DNA from: Roseiarcus sp963717215 | GTDB taxonomy: Bacteria > Pseudomonadota > Alphaproteobacteria > Rhizobiales > Beijerinckiaceae | DNA: 64,000 bases | NCBI GenBank assembly: GCA_963717215.1 | Contig: CAVQVS010000001.1 | Coordinates: 1 to 64,000 of the forward strand | Direction: 5' to 3' | Shown: piece after piece, positions 17,261 to 26,038 of the stretch | How the letters are laid out: each line of letters begins with the position of its first letter | Position numbering within the stretch: position 1 is the stretch's first letter | The notes under the pieces: generated by a model | Databases searched by the model: none | Told to the model about the DNA's origin: nothing | Seen by the model: only the letters and a program-made list of their open reading frames with translations | Program-made: the position numbers and the translations under genes

Positions 17261-17350
17261 TTGGATTTCCTTGGATTTCCTTGGATTCTCTCGTCCGAAT
17301 CGAGACTTTTCAATGGGTTATGGGGGATTCTCCGCGAAAATTTTTTCCTC
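17261..17350 (+). repeat. Dispersed intergenic repeat, copy C
   Basis: Three direct copies of TTGGATTTCC (the third ends TC) occupy 17261-17290. They are followed by the conserved core CGAATCGAGACTTTTCAA, then TGGGTTATGGGGGATTC and an A/T run. The same core occurs at about 52720-52780 (opposite strand) and 62787-62840, each attached to a different short tandem repeat. See findings. Confidence 0.75.
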
Positions 17351-17511
17351 TCGCTTTTTCCCCTTGCGCGGGCGATTTCGGACGAAGGAATTCGCTTTCG
17401 ACACGAGAAAGGGCGGAGTTGCTCATTGGGCCAGCTTAAGCCAATTTCTGATTTCCTGCAATCAATTGTCGCGCGACCCTGGCCTCCAGCCAATCGCCGA
17501 CCAAGCGCCGC

Positions 17512-17826
17512 TCATTTCGGCTGCGGCGCGGCGGACCCGCCCGACGTCGGTGGCGGAGGGACGACATTCGGATCATGCACGACCGGGGCCCCCTTCTCGA
17601 TGGCGGGGTCCACCTCTTTCGGATGGATCACACCGTTCGACTGGTTCAGCGTTTTACTCAGGTCCTCGGCCGGGGCAGTCGGCCCGGCGCCAGGTTTTGT
17701 CTCAACGGGAGGCGAGTCGGGCGAAGCCGTTGATTTTGGCGCCTGCGCGAATGCCGGGCCGGCCAGAAGCGCAGCGCAGGCGACCGATAGGCACAATCGT
17801 GTTCCGATGATCCGCATGTTCGTCAA
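17512..17826 (-). CDS. Small exported proline-rich protein of unknown function
   Basis: This 104-residue protein has a clear Sec signal peptide (RLCLSVACAALLAGPAFAQA) and a mature part rich in Pro, Ser and Ala. It contains the motif SKTLNQSNGVIHPKEVDPAI and ends with VVPPPPTSGG. The D/N-QSNGVI-P sequence is a pattern I associate with short periplasmic proteins widespread in Rhizobiales, but no function is assigned. It is divergent from the next cyclase gene with a 74-bp gap. Confidence 0.65.
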   Translation of the reverse strand: MTNMRIIGTRLCLSVACAALLAGPAFAQAPKSTASPDSPPVETKPGAGPTAPAEDLSKTLNQSNGVIHPKEVDPAIEKGAPVVHDPNVVPPPPTSGGSAAPQPK

Positions 17827-17900
17827 CGCGTCGCCGTGCTGATCGTTGCCAGGTGTTCACGGTTTCGTGATATGCCTGCAGGACGACCGAAGGACGCGCC

Positions 17901-19802
17901 ATGAGCGAGACCCGGAAAATCGCGGCCATCCTGGTTGCGGATGTCGTGGGTTACAGCCGTCTCGCCGGAGCGGACGAGGATCGCACGCTTGCGCGACTAA
18001 GGGGGCTCCGCAGCGATCTCATTGATCCTGCCATCGCCGCTCATCACGGCCGCACAGTTAAGCGCACTGGCGACGGCTCGATTGTTGAATTCCGCAGCGT
18101 GGTCGACGCCGTGCGCTGCGCAATCGAGGTGCAGAACGGTATGGCCGAGCGCAATGCCGGTCTGCCGCCGGAGCGTCGCATCGAGTTCAGGGTCGGTATT
18201 CATCTCGGCGATGTCGTCGAGGAGAGTGACGGCGATCTCATGGGCGATGGGGTCAACATCGCGGCGCGGCTCGAAAGCATCTGCGAGCCAGGCGCGATCT
18301 GCTTGTCAGAGGACGCCTACCGTCAGGTCAAAGGGCGGCTTGATCTTGCCGTCAGCGATCTTGGTCCAAGGGAGCTCAAGAATATTACCGACCCGGTTCG
18401 GGTCTATTCGCTCGAAGTCCGCCAGCCGGCGCGGGCATCGAAACCGTTCGAGCCAAAACGGCGTTCGCGGTTCGCGCTTCTCGCCGTTGGGGCCGCAGCT
18501 CTGATTTTGGTTGTCGCGGGCGGCGCTTGGTATTTCCTCGCCGCCAATCGATCCGCGCCCGCCGCCTCTAAGGCGCCGGTAGAGGCCGCGCGTCTTTCCA
18601 TTCTGGTGTTGCCCTTCGCCAATCTGTCCGGCGATCCGGCTCAGGATTACCTCGCCGACGCCCTGACCGACCAATTGACCACCGCCATCGCGCGCCTCCG
18701 CGACAGCATTGTTATCGCGCACACCACAGCCCTTACCTACAAGGGCAAGGCGGTCGACGCCAAGACCATCGGCAAGGAGTTGGGCGTGCGGTACGTGCTG
18801 GAGGGCTCGGTGCAACCGGCCGGCAATCAGGTGAGGGTCAACGCCCAGCTCATCGATGCCGAAAGCGGCGCCCACCTGTGGGCCGAACAGTTCGACACGC
18901 CTCGTGCCGATCTGTTCCAGACGCAAGACGAGATCGTCACCCGTCTCGCGCGCTCGATGTACCTTCAACTGCCCGAGGTCGAGGCCGCGCGCTTCAAACG
19001 CACGCCTGCGGCGAATCGCGACGCTGAAGATTTGGCTCTCCAGTGCCAGGCGGCCTTCCTGAAAAACGAAGCAATCTCTCAAGCAAGCTATTTCCGGCTG
19101 TGTGACCAAGCCCTCGCCGCCGACCCCAACAACGTCCGCGCCCTGTCCTACTTGTCTCTCACGTTCTTGCCTTCTCGCGGGCGCGGCAATGGCCCAATGG
19201 ACAACATCAGGCGGGCCGACGAATTGGTATCGAAAGCGCTTGTACTCGATCCAAACTACGCTCCGGCTCATCTCGTTAGAGCTTTTGTACTCTCGTCCCA
19301 ATCTCGCCTCGACGAGGCTAGCGCTGAGGACAGACGCGCGTTCGATCTGGACCCCAGCCTCGTGGACGCCTATTGGCACCTGGGCTATGTGTTGCGGCGC
19401 CTCGGCGAGTTTCAAACGAGCCTCGAATTCATCGACAAGGCGCTTCAGCTCAGTCCGCGCGATCCCTTTCGAGCTTTATGGTATGCGGACAAAGCAGGCA
19501 GTCATTTCGCCCTGAAGCAGTACGACAAGGCGGTCGAAGCGGCGCGCCGCGTGCTCGAGATCGATCCTAAAAGTTCTGCTCCCTATCTCTATCTCATTCC
19601 AGCCCTTGCCCTGATGGGCCAGGAATCGCAAGCCCGCGAGGCGATTGGTCACTACCTTGCCACCGGCAATGCCATTAGGACGATGGCGGGGTGGAGGCAA
19701 TTTAGGACGAACTATGTCAATGCGAATACCGATCCGCGCTATGTCGAGTACTGGGACCGTTTGATCGAAGGGCTCCGCAAAGCGGGGCTACAGGAGGAGT
19801 GA
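17901..19802 (+). CDS. Membrane-anchored class III cyclase with TolB/FlgO-like and TPR domains
   Basis: In this 633-residue protein the cyclase domain (1-170) carries LVADVVGYSRLAG, KRTGDGSIVEF and GDLMGDGVNIAARLE, so both metal Asp and the catalytic Asn/Arg are present. Unlike the paralogue at 15032 it has one transmembrane helix near residues 195-215 (FALLAVGAAALILVVAGGAW). The TolB/FlgO-like domain follows (LSILVLPFANLSGDPAQDYL, GKELGVRYVLEGSVQPAGN), then several TPR units to the end. The topology puts the cyclase in the cytoplasm and the TPR part in the periplasm. ATP as substrate is inferred from family. Confidence 0.87.
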   Translation: MSETRKIAAILVADVVGYSRLAGADEDRTLARLRGLRSDLIDPAIAAHHGRTVKRTGDGSIVEFRSVVDAVRCAIEVQNGMAERNAGLPPERRIEFRVGIHLGDVVEESDGDLMGDGVNIAARLESICEPGAICLSEDAYRQVKGRLDLAVSDLGPRELKNITDPVRVYSLEVRQPARASKPFEPKRRSRFALLAVGAAALILVVAGGAWYFLAANRSAPAASKAPVEAARLSILVLPFANLSGDPAQDYLADALTDQLTTAIARLRDSIVIAHTTALTYKGKAVDAKTIGKELGVRYVLEGSVQPAGNQVRVNAQLIDAESGAHLWAEQFDTPRADLFQTQDEIVTRLARSMYLQLPEVEAARFKRTPAANRDAEDLALQCQAAFLKNEAISQASYFRLCDQALAADPNNVRALSYLSLTFLPSRGRGNGPMDNIRRADELVSKALVLDPNYAPAHLVRAFVLSSQSRLDEASAEDRRAFDLDPSLVDAYWHLGYVLRRLGEFQTSLEFIDKALQLSPRDPFRALWYADKAGSHFALKQYDKAVEAARRVLEIDPKSSAPYLYLIPALALMGQESQAREAIGHYLATGNAIRTMAGWRQFRTNYVNANTDPRYVEYWDRLIEGLRKAGLQEE

Positions 19803-19844
19803 ATGATCGGCAATAACCGCTAGACGTCGAGTCCGCGCACGGTC

Positions 19845-20552
19845 CTAGTTTGAAGCCTGTTGCTGAATGGCGGCCAAGGGGACATCAATTTCGCAGACCA
19901 CGCCGCTTGGTTTGAACTGCATTCGCGTCGAGCCCGAGAATTGCTCGGCGAAGCCTTTTTCGATGAGAAACATCCCGAAGCTTCGGCGCGACGGCTCTCC
20001 AACGCGCGGCCCTCCTTTCTCGCTCCATTTGAAACGAAATGTGCCATCGCGCTCGTTGACCTTCGTCGCAATGATCACCCGTCCGTCGGGAACCGTGAGC
20101 GCCCCGTGTTTGCTCGCATTCGTACACAATTCATTGATCGTCATAACGAAGGGCAGCGCGGCAGCGGGATTGATTCGTATCGCCGTGGGTTGGATGCGAA
20201 ATTGTTCGAGACCCGGCGTTTCAAAAGGTTCAATCGCCGTTCTCAACAATTCAGGCAGCATCGCGCCCCCCCAGCTCGTCCGCAAAAGCAGGTCGTGAAC
20301 CCGACCCAGCGCGCCCAACCGCGCCGAGATGGCCTCGCCGGCATGCGGCAAATCAATCGCCGTGCGCACACTTTGGTTGGTGATCGATTGCACGATAGCC
20401 AGGGTGTTTTTCACCCTGTGGTGCAATTCTTCCAGGATCAGCCGTTGCAGTTTTTCGGCGCTATCGCGTCTCGCGGCATCAGTCGCGGCGACCTCGAGAA
20501 GCCTCCGCAACGTGGCGTTCTCGAGTTCAAGTTTGAAGTCGCCTTCACTCAT
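19845..20552 (-). CDS. HWE/HisKA_2-type histidine kinase without sensor domain
   Basis: In this 235-residue protein the phospho-acceptor box is LILEELHHRVKNTLAIVQSI (His near residue 44-45), typical of HWE/HisKA_2 kinases of alphaproteobacteria. The ATPase N-box is MTINELCTNASKHGAL, and a G-box-like SFGMFLIEKG follows. Only a short N-terminal coiled coil precedes the H-box, so input must come from another protein. No response regulator is adjacent. In this order such kinases often feed the general stress response through PhyR, which is not visible here. Confidence 0.82.
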   Translation of the reverse strand: MSEGDFKLELENATLRRLLEVAATDAARRDSAEKLQRLILEELHHRVKNTLAIVQSITNQSVRTAIDLPHAGEAISARLGALGRVHDLLLRTSWGGAMLPELLRTAIEPFETPGLEQFRIQPTAIRINPAAALPFVMTINELCTNASKHGALTVPDGRVIIATKVNERDGTFRFKWSEKGGPRVGEPSRRSFGMFLIEKGFAEQFSGSTRMQFKPSGVVCEIDVPLAAIQQQASN

Positions 20553-20627
20553 TTCCGCAAAGCCCGCGCGTTGGCGTACTCATACCGCCAACCAGGCTCG
20601 GGGTCGATATTTCCGTCGCCCCGGCGC

Positions 20628-21869
20628 TTACCCGCCAATGAACTGCACCAGCAAACGACAGACTGTCTCGGGCTGTTCCTGCTGAACCCAGTGTCCCGCG
20701 CCATCGATGAGATGCGCGCCACGCCATTGGGTGCAAGCCGCGGTCTCCATCATCTCAAGGGCGCCCGGAACCTGATAGACGCCCCAATCGCTCTTGCCGG
20801 CGATGAAACACGCCGGCACGTCGATGGTGCGGCCCGAGAACGTTTCAAGCTCACTGACATATTTGCCGGTGAGGCAACGATACCATTGCAGGCCGCCCTG
20901 AAATCCTGTTCGCGAAAACTCGTGCGCATAGACGGACAATTGTTCGTCAGGGAGCCATTGGCACGCAGCAATTTCCTCTTCAGAGGGCCTATGCTCGGCC
21001 GCGGTTTCCGCCATCCCCTTGGCGAGATCCATAATGTAATAGGTCGGCATTCGCGCCAACTCGCGGGCGGTGAAAGAGGCCAGCTTGAATGGCTTGTTCC
21101 CGCTCCAGTCCGCGCTCTTGTAATGGTAGTAGGCGCGCAGAAACGCGTGGACGCCCTGCGGGGCTCTCCACATGTTGTCGTTCGCTTCGCGCGTTTGGTA
21201 ATAACGCTGGTAATGCTTCCGTGGCGGGTCAAGCTTCGCCAGTTCCTCATCGATAGTCGAGAGACCGGGGGCAACGGACGGTGTAGAAACCCGGGCCGTG
21301 TCGAAAGGCAATTGCGGCGGGCCCCCGAAGGGAGCGCTCATCAGCGCCACGGATCGGAACACGTCGGGGCGGATGAGCGCGCAATAGGCCGCGACCGGCG
21401 AGCCGAAGTCATGGCCCACCACCGCGGCTACGGAACGATAGCCGAGCGCCGAGACCAAACCCAACGCATCCCTGACAAGGTTGGGCAAGCGAAAGGAAGC
21501 AAGGTCGCCATCGTAGGCGCCATCCCATCCCGTCGTGCGCCCGTAGCCGCGTTGATCGGGGGCGACCACGTGACATCCCGCCGCCGCGAGCGGCCCCATG
21601 ATCTTCCGCCAGGAATAGGCGAGTTCCGGAAAGCCATGGAGGAGCACGACGAGCGGGCGCCCGTCGGTCTCGAAGCCAGCCTCGAGCATATGGATTGCGA
21701 GACCGTTGACGTTCTTGATGATGCGGGAGCGGATGCCGGCTGGGAGCGTGGACTTGCCGTAGGGTGGAAGGTCGCCTGCCTCCACACCAACGACGGTCGC
21801 ATTTTGCGCGACCGTCGAACCGCCAATCGCCGCGGCCGGGGCTGTCAATGGCGAAACACGACCAGACAT
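20628..21869 (-). CDS. Alpha/beta hydrolase, epoxide-hydrolase-like
   Basis: The ATG at 21869 (MSGRVSPLTA) gives 413 residues; the open frame runs further upstream but without similarity. An N-terminal leader contains a hydrophobic Ala/Gly stretch and may be a signal or anchor. The alpha/beta hydrolase core has VVLLHGFPELAYSWRK (oxyanion HGFP), VAPDQRGYGRT, the nucleophile elbow VVGHDFGSPVAAYCA with Asp as nucleophile, and the catalytic His in DGAGHWVQQEQPE. An Asp nucleophile points to epoxide hydrolase or haloalkane dehalogenase chemistry, and the HGFP and GHW motifs favour epoxide hydrolase. It is divergent from the acyl-CoA synthetase. Confidence 0.78.
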   Translation of the reverse strand: MSGRVSPLTAPAAAIGGSTVAQNATVVGVEAGDLPPYGKSTLPAGIRSRIIKNVNGLAIHMLEAGFETDGRPLVVLLHGFPELAYSWRKIMGPLAAAGCHVVAPDQRGYGRTTGWDGAYDGDLASFRLPNLVRDALGLVSALGYRSVAAVVGHDFGSPVAAYCALIRPDVFRSVALMSAPFGGPPQLPFDTARVSTPSVAPGLSTIDEELAKLDPPRKHYQRYYQTREANDNMWRAPQGVHAFLRAYYHYKSADWSGNKPFKLASFTARELARMPTYYIMDLAKGMAETAAEHRPSEEEIAACQWLPDEQLSVYAHEFSRTGFQGGLQWYRCLTGKYVSELETFSGRTIDVPACFIAGKSDWGVYQVPGALEMMETAACTQWRGAHLIDGAGHWVQQEQPETVCRLLVQFIGG

Positions 21870-22028
21870 TTTTCGCCCGTTGATCGTCGTGAGGGGCAAG
21901 CCCGCCCACCCTTGATTGTGCAAACTAAAGCACCTTGTTGTTGTGGCCAAGTTCATCCAAAGTGCGTGCGCAAAAAATCTGCGCCGCGACTGCGCGACGT
22001 CGACAATACGAACAGCAAGGGGGGACCG

Positions 22029-23581
22029 ATGGAGCGACTCTTCACCGCCGACCCGGGCCATCCCGCGATCATCATGGCCCAGTCGGGCGAGACGATCACG
22101 CACGGCCAATTGGAGGCGCGCGCCAACAAGATCGCGCATCTCTTGCGAGCCATGGGCCTCAAGCAGGGGCGACCATTTCGCCGTCTTCATGGAGAACCAT
22201 CCCCGCTACATCGAATGCGGAATCGCGGGCGAGCGCGCGGGCCTCTATTACACCAACGTCAATTCGCTATCTGACGCGCAGGCGAGCTCGCCTATATCGT
22301 CAACAACAGCCTGTCACAGGTCCTCATCACGTCGCGGGCCCATCTTGCGGTCGCGCGCCAGGCGCTGCTCGACTGCGCCCGCGTGAAGGTCTGCATGGTT
22401 GTCGATGGGCCAGGGGACGGCGACGCCGTCCGCAATCTCGATGAAGCGACGGCCGCGTTTCCGGACACGCCGATTCCCGACGAGTTGAAGGGATGCGGCG
22501 ATGTTGTATTCATCAGGGACGACAGGTCAGCCGAAAGGGATATTGCGGCCGCTTGCCGATACGCCCGCGAGAGAGACGACGCCGCTCGGGGCGGCCCTCG
22601 CCAAATTCTGGGACGTGCGGAGAGGCGAAATCTGCCTCGTGCCGGCGCCGCTCTATCACTCGGCGCCCTGGGCGGAGTCGGCGCTGACGATCTCGTCTCG
22701 ACGGAACCGCCGTCGATCATGGAGCGCTTCGACGAGGAAGCCGTTCTTCGCGCGATCGAGACACTATCGCGTGACCTACGCCCAGTTCGTGCCGACCATG
22801 TTCTCGCGCATGCTGAAGCTGCCGTTGGACGTTCGCGCGCGTTACGATCTCTCCTCGCTCCGATACGTGCTGCACGGGGCGGCGCCGTGCCCGATCCCGG
22901 TCAAGCAGGCGATGATCGACTGGCTCGGCCCGATCGTCCACGAGTACTATAGCGCAACCGAAGGCCTCGGCCTCGCCATGTGCGACAGCGAACAATGGCT
23001 CAAGCACAAGGGCACGGTCGGCAAGGCAGTGTACGGCGAGGTGCATGTCCTCGACGCGGAGATGAAGGAGGTTCCGCCCCGGACCGTGGGCAAGATTTGG
23101 TTCAAGACGGCCTACTCCTTTCGAATATTTCAACGACCCGGAGAAGACGGCGGCCGCGAACTCGGCCGACCGCACGATGAGCACGGTCGGCGACGTCGGC
23201 TACGTCGACGAGGAGGGCTTCATCAATCTCACCGACCGCGAGTTGTTCATGATCATCTCAGGCGGCGCCAACATCTACCCTCAGGAATGCGAGAACCTGC
23301 TGATCACGCATCCCAAGGTTCGCGATGCGGCGGTGTTCGGCGCGCCCAACGAGGAGATGGGCGAGGAGGTCAAGGCCGTCGTTCAGCTCATGCCGGGCGT
23401 GGAGCCCGGACCTGCGATCGAGGCGGAATTGATCGCCTTCTGCCGCGAGCATCTCGCGCACCTCAAATGCCCGCGTTCGATCGATTTCGAGGACGATTTC
23501 CCTCGCTTGCCGACCGGCAAGCTCTACAAGACGGCGCTGCGCGACCGCTACTGGAAGGGACACGCCAGCCGAATTCTGTAA
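22029..23581 (+). pseudogene. AMP-dependent acyl-CoA synthetase, broken by about six frameshifts
   Basis: Pieces in all three + frames join into one synthetase: MERLFTADPGHPAIIMAQSG, FAVFMENHPRYIECGIAGER, the AMP-binding P-loop YSSGTTGQPKG, APLYHSAPWAE, HEYYSATEGLGLAMC, and the C-terminal VGDVGYVDEEGFINLTDRE with LPTGKLYKTALRDRYWKG (catalytic Lys). Frame changes occur near 22166, 22281, 22500, 22692, 22762 and 23112. The first is an extra G in a run of four. All core motifs survive, so either the local sequence is poor or the gene is newly decayed. It is probably a fatty or aryl acid-CoA ligase, with substrate unknown. Confidence 0.75.
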
Positions 23582-23594
23582 GTGGGTTTGAACC

Positions 23595-24452
23595 CTAGCG
23601 CCGCATGTCCCGATATTGCCTCGGCGTCAGGTCGAACACGGCGCGAAACGTCTTGTTGAAGGTGGAGAGGTCGCCAAAGCCGGCGTCGAGGGCGACCTCG
23701 ATGACCGGCCGTCGCGAGGACGTGAGCGCGAGCGCTGCGCGCCGCAGCCGGGCGCTGACGAGATAGCGATGCGGCGTCAGGCCCGTCAGCCTGCGGAAGA
23801 CGCGCAGGAAGTGATACTTGCTCATGCCCGCGACCGCCGCCATTTCCCTCAGCTCAAGGGGTCGCGCCGCGTCGGATTCGATCAGTCGGATCGCTTCGAT
23901 CACCCGTCTCGTCTCACGTCCCGTCGGAGCAGCCGAAGTCCGTCGATCGCCGCTCACCAGGGCGATTACGCGCTCGATGAGTTGCAACGCCAGCTCCTCC
24001 GAGCGCAGCGAAGACGGGGCCCAGGACAGCGCCTCCATCTGCGCAACGATCGGCAGCGCCTTTGGCGATGGCGGAAGGCTTGGAGCCGAAAAGCGAAACC
24101 GGCCCGTCGAGGCCGCAGCCGCTGCCGCAGCGACCTCGCTGAATTGCTCCTCACAAACATTCAAGGAAATGCAGCGATCGCCAATCCCATGCGCGTGGCC
24201 ACATTCGAAACATGAGCCATTGTTTCCGAGCAGCAACGCGCCGGGATAGAGCAGCCCGTGGCCGGCGTCGGAGCGATAGGTGAAGTGTCCTCCGACGACC
24301 GCCGAGACGCTGAACCCATCGTGCCGCTCCTCGAACGGTCTGTCCGAAGGGCCGGCGCGGCAGACGATCTCGTTTAGGCTCCAGCCCTCCCCGGCCGCCA
24401 GCGTTCGCTTGGGTAGCGCGTCGTCGATTGCCGCAGCCCCGTCGTTGACCAA
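23595..24452 (-). CDS. AraC-family transcriptional regulator
   Basis: In this 285-residue protein the N-terminal half is a cupin-like sensor region with several Cys and His residues (FECGHAHGIGDRCISLNVCE), which might bind a metal. The C-terminal AraC domain (about 185-285) shows LRVFRRLTGLTPHRYLVSAR and the second helix-turn-helix VIEVALDAGFGDLSTFNKTF followed by the family ending LTPRQYRDMRR. It converges with the acyl-CoA synthetase and sits near small VOC, SRPBCC and reductase genes, which could be targets. Confidence 0.85.
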   Translation of the reverse strand: MVNDGAAAIDDALPKRTLAAGEGWSLNEIVCRAGPSDRPFEERHDGFSVSAVVGGHFTYRSDAGHGLLYPGALLLGNNGSCFECGHAHGIGDRCISLNVCEEQFSEVAAAAAAASTGRFRFSAPSLPPSPKALPIVAQMEALSWAPSSLRSEELALQLIERVIALVSGDRRTSAAPTGRETRRVIEAIRLIESDAARPLELREMAAVAGMSKYHFLRVFRRLTGLTPHRYLVSARLRRAALALTSSRRPVIEVALDAGFGDLSTFNKTFRAVFDLTPRQYRDMRR

Positions 24453-24475
24453 AAGAGGGTTCCTCGTTGTGCTTT

Positions 24476-24772
24476 CTATTCGGAATTCGAACTACGTTCG
24501 GCCAGCCGAAAATGATCGCGGTCGCAACGTATCACTTCAAAAGGAAGTTTCTTCTTCCGTAGATAATGATTGATGGGCCTCCAAAGCGGCCGCACATTTC
24601 TAACGGTGCAAACCTCCACGCGACCTGGTCCAAACTGCGATGTTGTTCCGATATGTTCAGCCACTTCCTGGGTCGAACAAGCGCGGGGCAAATTGCTATG
24701 CAAGTAGCCAAGCATCTGCTTACGCATGCTGTGCACTGGACCATACCGATCTAGGAGCTCCTCCGTAGTCAT
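24476..24772 (-). CDS. Small protein of unknown function, possibly winged-helix
   Basis: This 98-residue protein starts directly after a strong ribosome binding site: on the minus strand AGGAGG lies five bases before the ATG at 24772. The order MRKQMLGYLHSNLPRACSTQ, EVAEHIGT and VRPLWRPINHYLRKKKLPFE suggests a helix-turn-helix with a basic wing. It is lower in GC than the flanks, a hint of transfer. No family was recognised. It lies upstream of and on the same strand as the AraC gene, with 23 bases between them. Confidence 0.6.
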   Translation of the reverse strand: MTTEELLDRYGPVHSMRKQMLGYLHSNLPRACSTQEVAEHIGTTSQFGPGRVEVCTVRNVRPLWRPINHYLRKKKLPFEVIRCDRDHFRLAERSSNSE

Positions 24773-24961
24773 TCTACCTCCTACATCATCTTACATGAGC
24801 TGTTTCGCGTTCTGTCCCGCTGGCGACAAAGTGTTTGTTTCGCTGGGGCGCAAGATAGCAATTTTCCCCAAGCCGCGAAACGCCCCCCAAGCCTAGGTTT
24901 CTCCGACCGAAGACACCGGCTGTCGCCGGTTCGTCCCCACTTTGGTCAGGAGAAATCATTC

Positions 24962-25337
24962 ATGTTCGATCACATATCGATCGGCGTTCGCGACATCGCA
25001 AAGGCGAAAGCATTTTACGACGCGGCGTTGAAGCCATTGGGAATCACCTGCCTCAGCGCCGACGAGACATCGCTCGGCTATGGCAAAGAGGCGGCCGGCT
25101 TCTGGATCTATGCAGCGGACCGTCCCGCTCCCGACGATCCGAAGTCCGGGCTCCATTTCTGCTTCACCGCGCCGAGCCGCGAGTAGCGTCGCGGCGTTTC
25201 ACCAGGCGGCGATGGCGCATGGCGGACGTGACAATGGGAAACCGGGCGTGCGCAAGGATTATGGGCCGCACTATTACGCCGCCTTCGTCCATGACCCCGA
25301 AGGCTATCGGCTCGAAGCCTATTGCGGCGGGAAATAG
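24962..25337 (+). CDS. VOC (glyoxalase/bleomycin-resistance) family protein, frameshifted
   Basis: The first frame begins MFDHISIGVRDIAKAKAFYD, a classic VOC beta-alpha start, and runs to GLHFCFTAPSR. Near 25180 a probable extra base (gagtagcgtc) creates a TAG. The next frame completes the fold with VAAFHQAAMAHGGRDNGKPG and HYYAAFVHDPEGYRLEAYCG, including the C-terminal metal-site Glu. Restoring one base gives about 125 residues, the normal single-domain length. It is four bases upstream of the SRPBCC gene, probably in one transcript. Confidence 0.8.
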
Positions 25338-25340
25338 CGC

Positions 25341-25742
25341 ATGGCGACCATTCGATCCGAACTCAAAACCCGCGCGCCCGCGAGCGAGGTCTGGTCGGCG
25401 ATTCGGGACGTGGGGGCGTTGCATACACGACTCGTCCCCGGCTTCGTCACCGACACGAAGCTCGAGCCGGGCGCGCGCATCGTGACCTTCGTCAACGGCA
25501 TGGTGCTCCGCGAGCCGATCGTCACCCTAGACGATGAGGCGCGACGGCTGGTGTGGACAGCCGAAGGCGGCCGCGCCCGCCACTATAACGCTGCGCTTCA
25601 GGTTTCCGAGCTCGCCGATGGCTGGACCTCGGTGGTCTGGACCGCCGATTTCCTGCCTGACGACGCCAGCGGCTTCCTGTCGAAGGCGATCGAGGCGGGG
25701 ATGGCGGCGATGCAGCGGTCGCTCGATGCGCTGGCGGCCTAG
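25341..25742 (+). CDS. SRPBCC family (polyketide cyclase-like) protein
   Basis: This 133-residue protein has the usual START/Bet v1-like pattern: an N-terminal strand then APASEVWSAIRDVGALHTRL, a middle beta sheet (VTDTKLEPGARIVTFVNGMV) and the long C-terminal helix (LSKAIEAGMAAMQRSLDAL). Such proteins bind small hydrophobic ligands; no ligand can be named. It follows the VOC gene by three bases. Confidence 0.8.
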   Translation: MATIRSELKTRAPASEVWSAIRDVGALHTRLVPGFVTDTKLEPGARIVTFVNGMVLREPIVTLDDEARRLVWTAEGGRARHYNAALQVSELADGWTSVVWTADFLPDDASGFLSKAIEAGMAAMQRSLDALAA

Positions 25743-25769
25743 CGAAGGACACGGAGCGCCGTAAAGCGA

Positions 25770-26035
25770 AGGGCTCAGCTTTGCACCCGGGCCGTTTCAC
25801 GCCTACCCTGAGGAGGTCGACATCGCGGTGAAGAACGGCGCGCCACCCTCTATGGCGATTACATGCTGTGGGGCGCGTATGCGGAGCTCCACGCTCTGGC
25901 GATCGAGATGATCCCGGTCACGGAAGCGCAGCTCAAGAAGGCTCAGGTCCGCCGGCGACTGATCGCAGCTTACAGGCCGCGCTCTGGCGGATGCTTGGAG
26001 CTTTCTCTATTCTCGCCGCGCAGGGAGGGCGTCGG
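25770..26035 (+). pseudogene. Possible remnant coding segment, family not recognised
   Basis: Two partial frames give plausible protein-like text (YPEEVDIAVKNGA; then AYAELHALAIEMIPVTEAQL and KKAQVRRRLIAAYR), but no start with a ribosome binding site and no full domain are present. It could be the N-terminal part of a small enzyme broken by indels like its neighbours, or chance. Confidence 0.25.
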
Positions 26036-26038
26036 TTC

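Noticed and set aside
19860..22274. 804-codon + strand frame
   Set aside because: It lies antisense to the histidine kinase and epoxide-hydrolase-like genes. Only its last part, from 22029, is real coding sequence (acyl-CoA synthetase).
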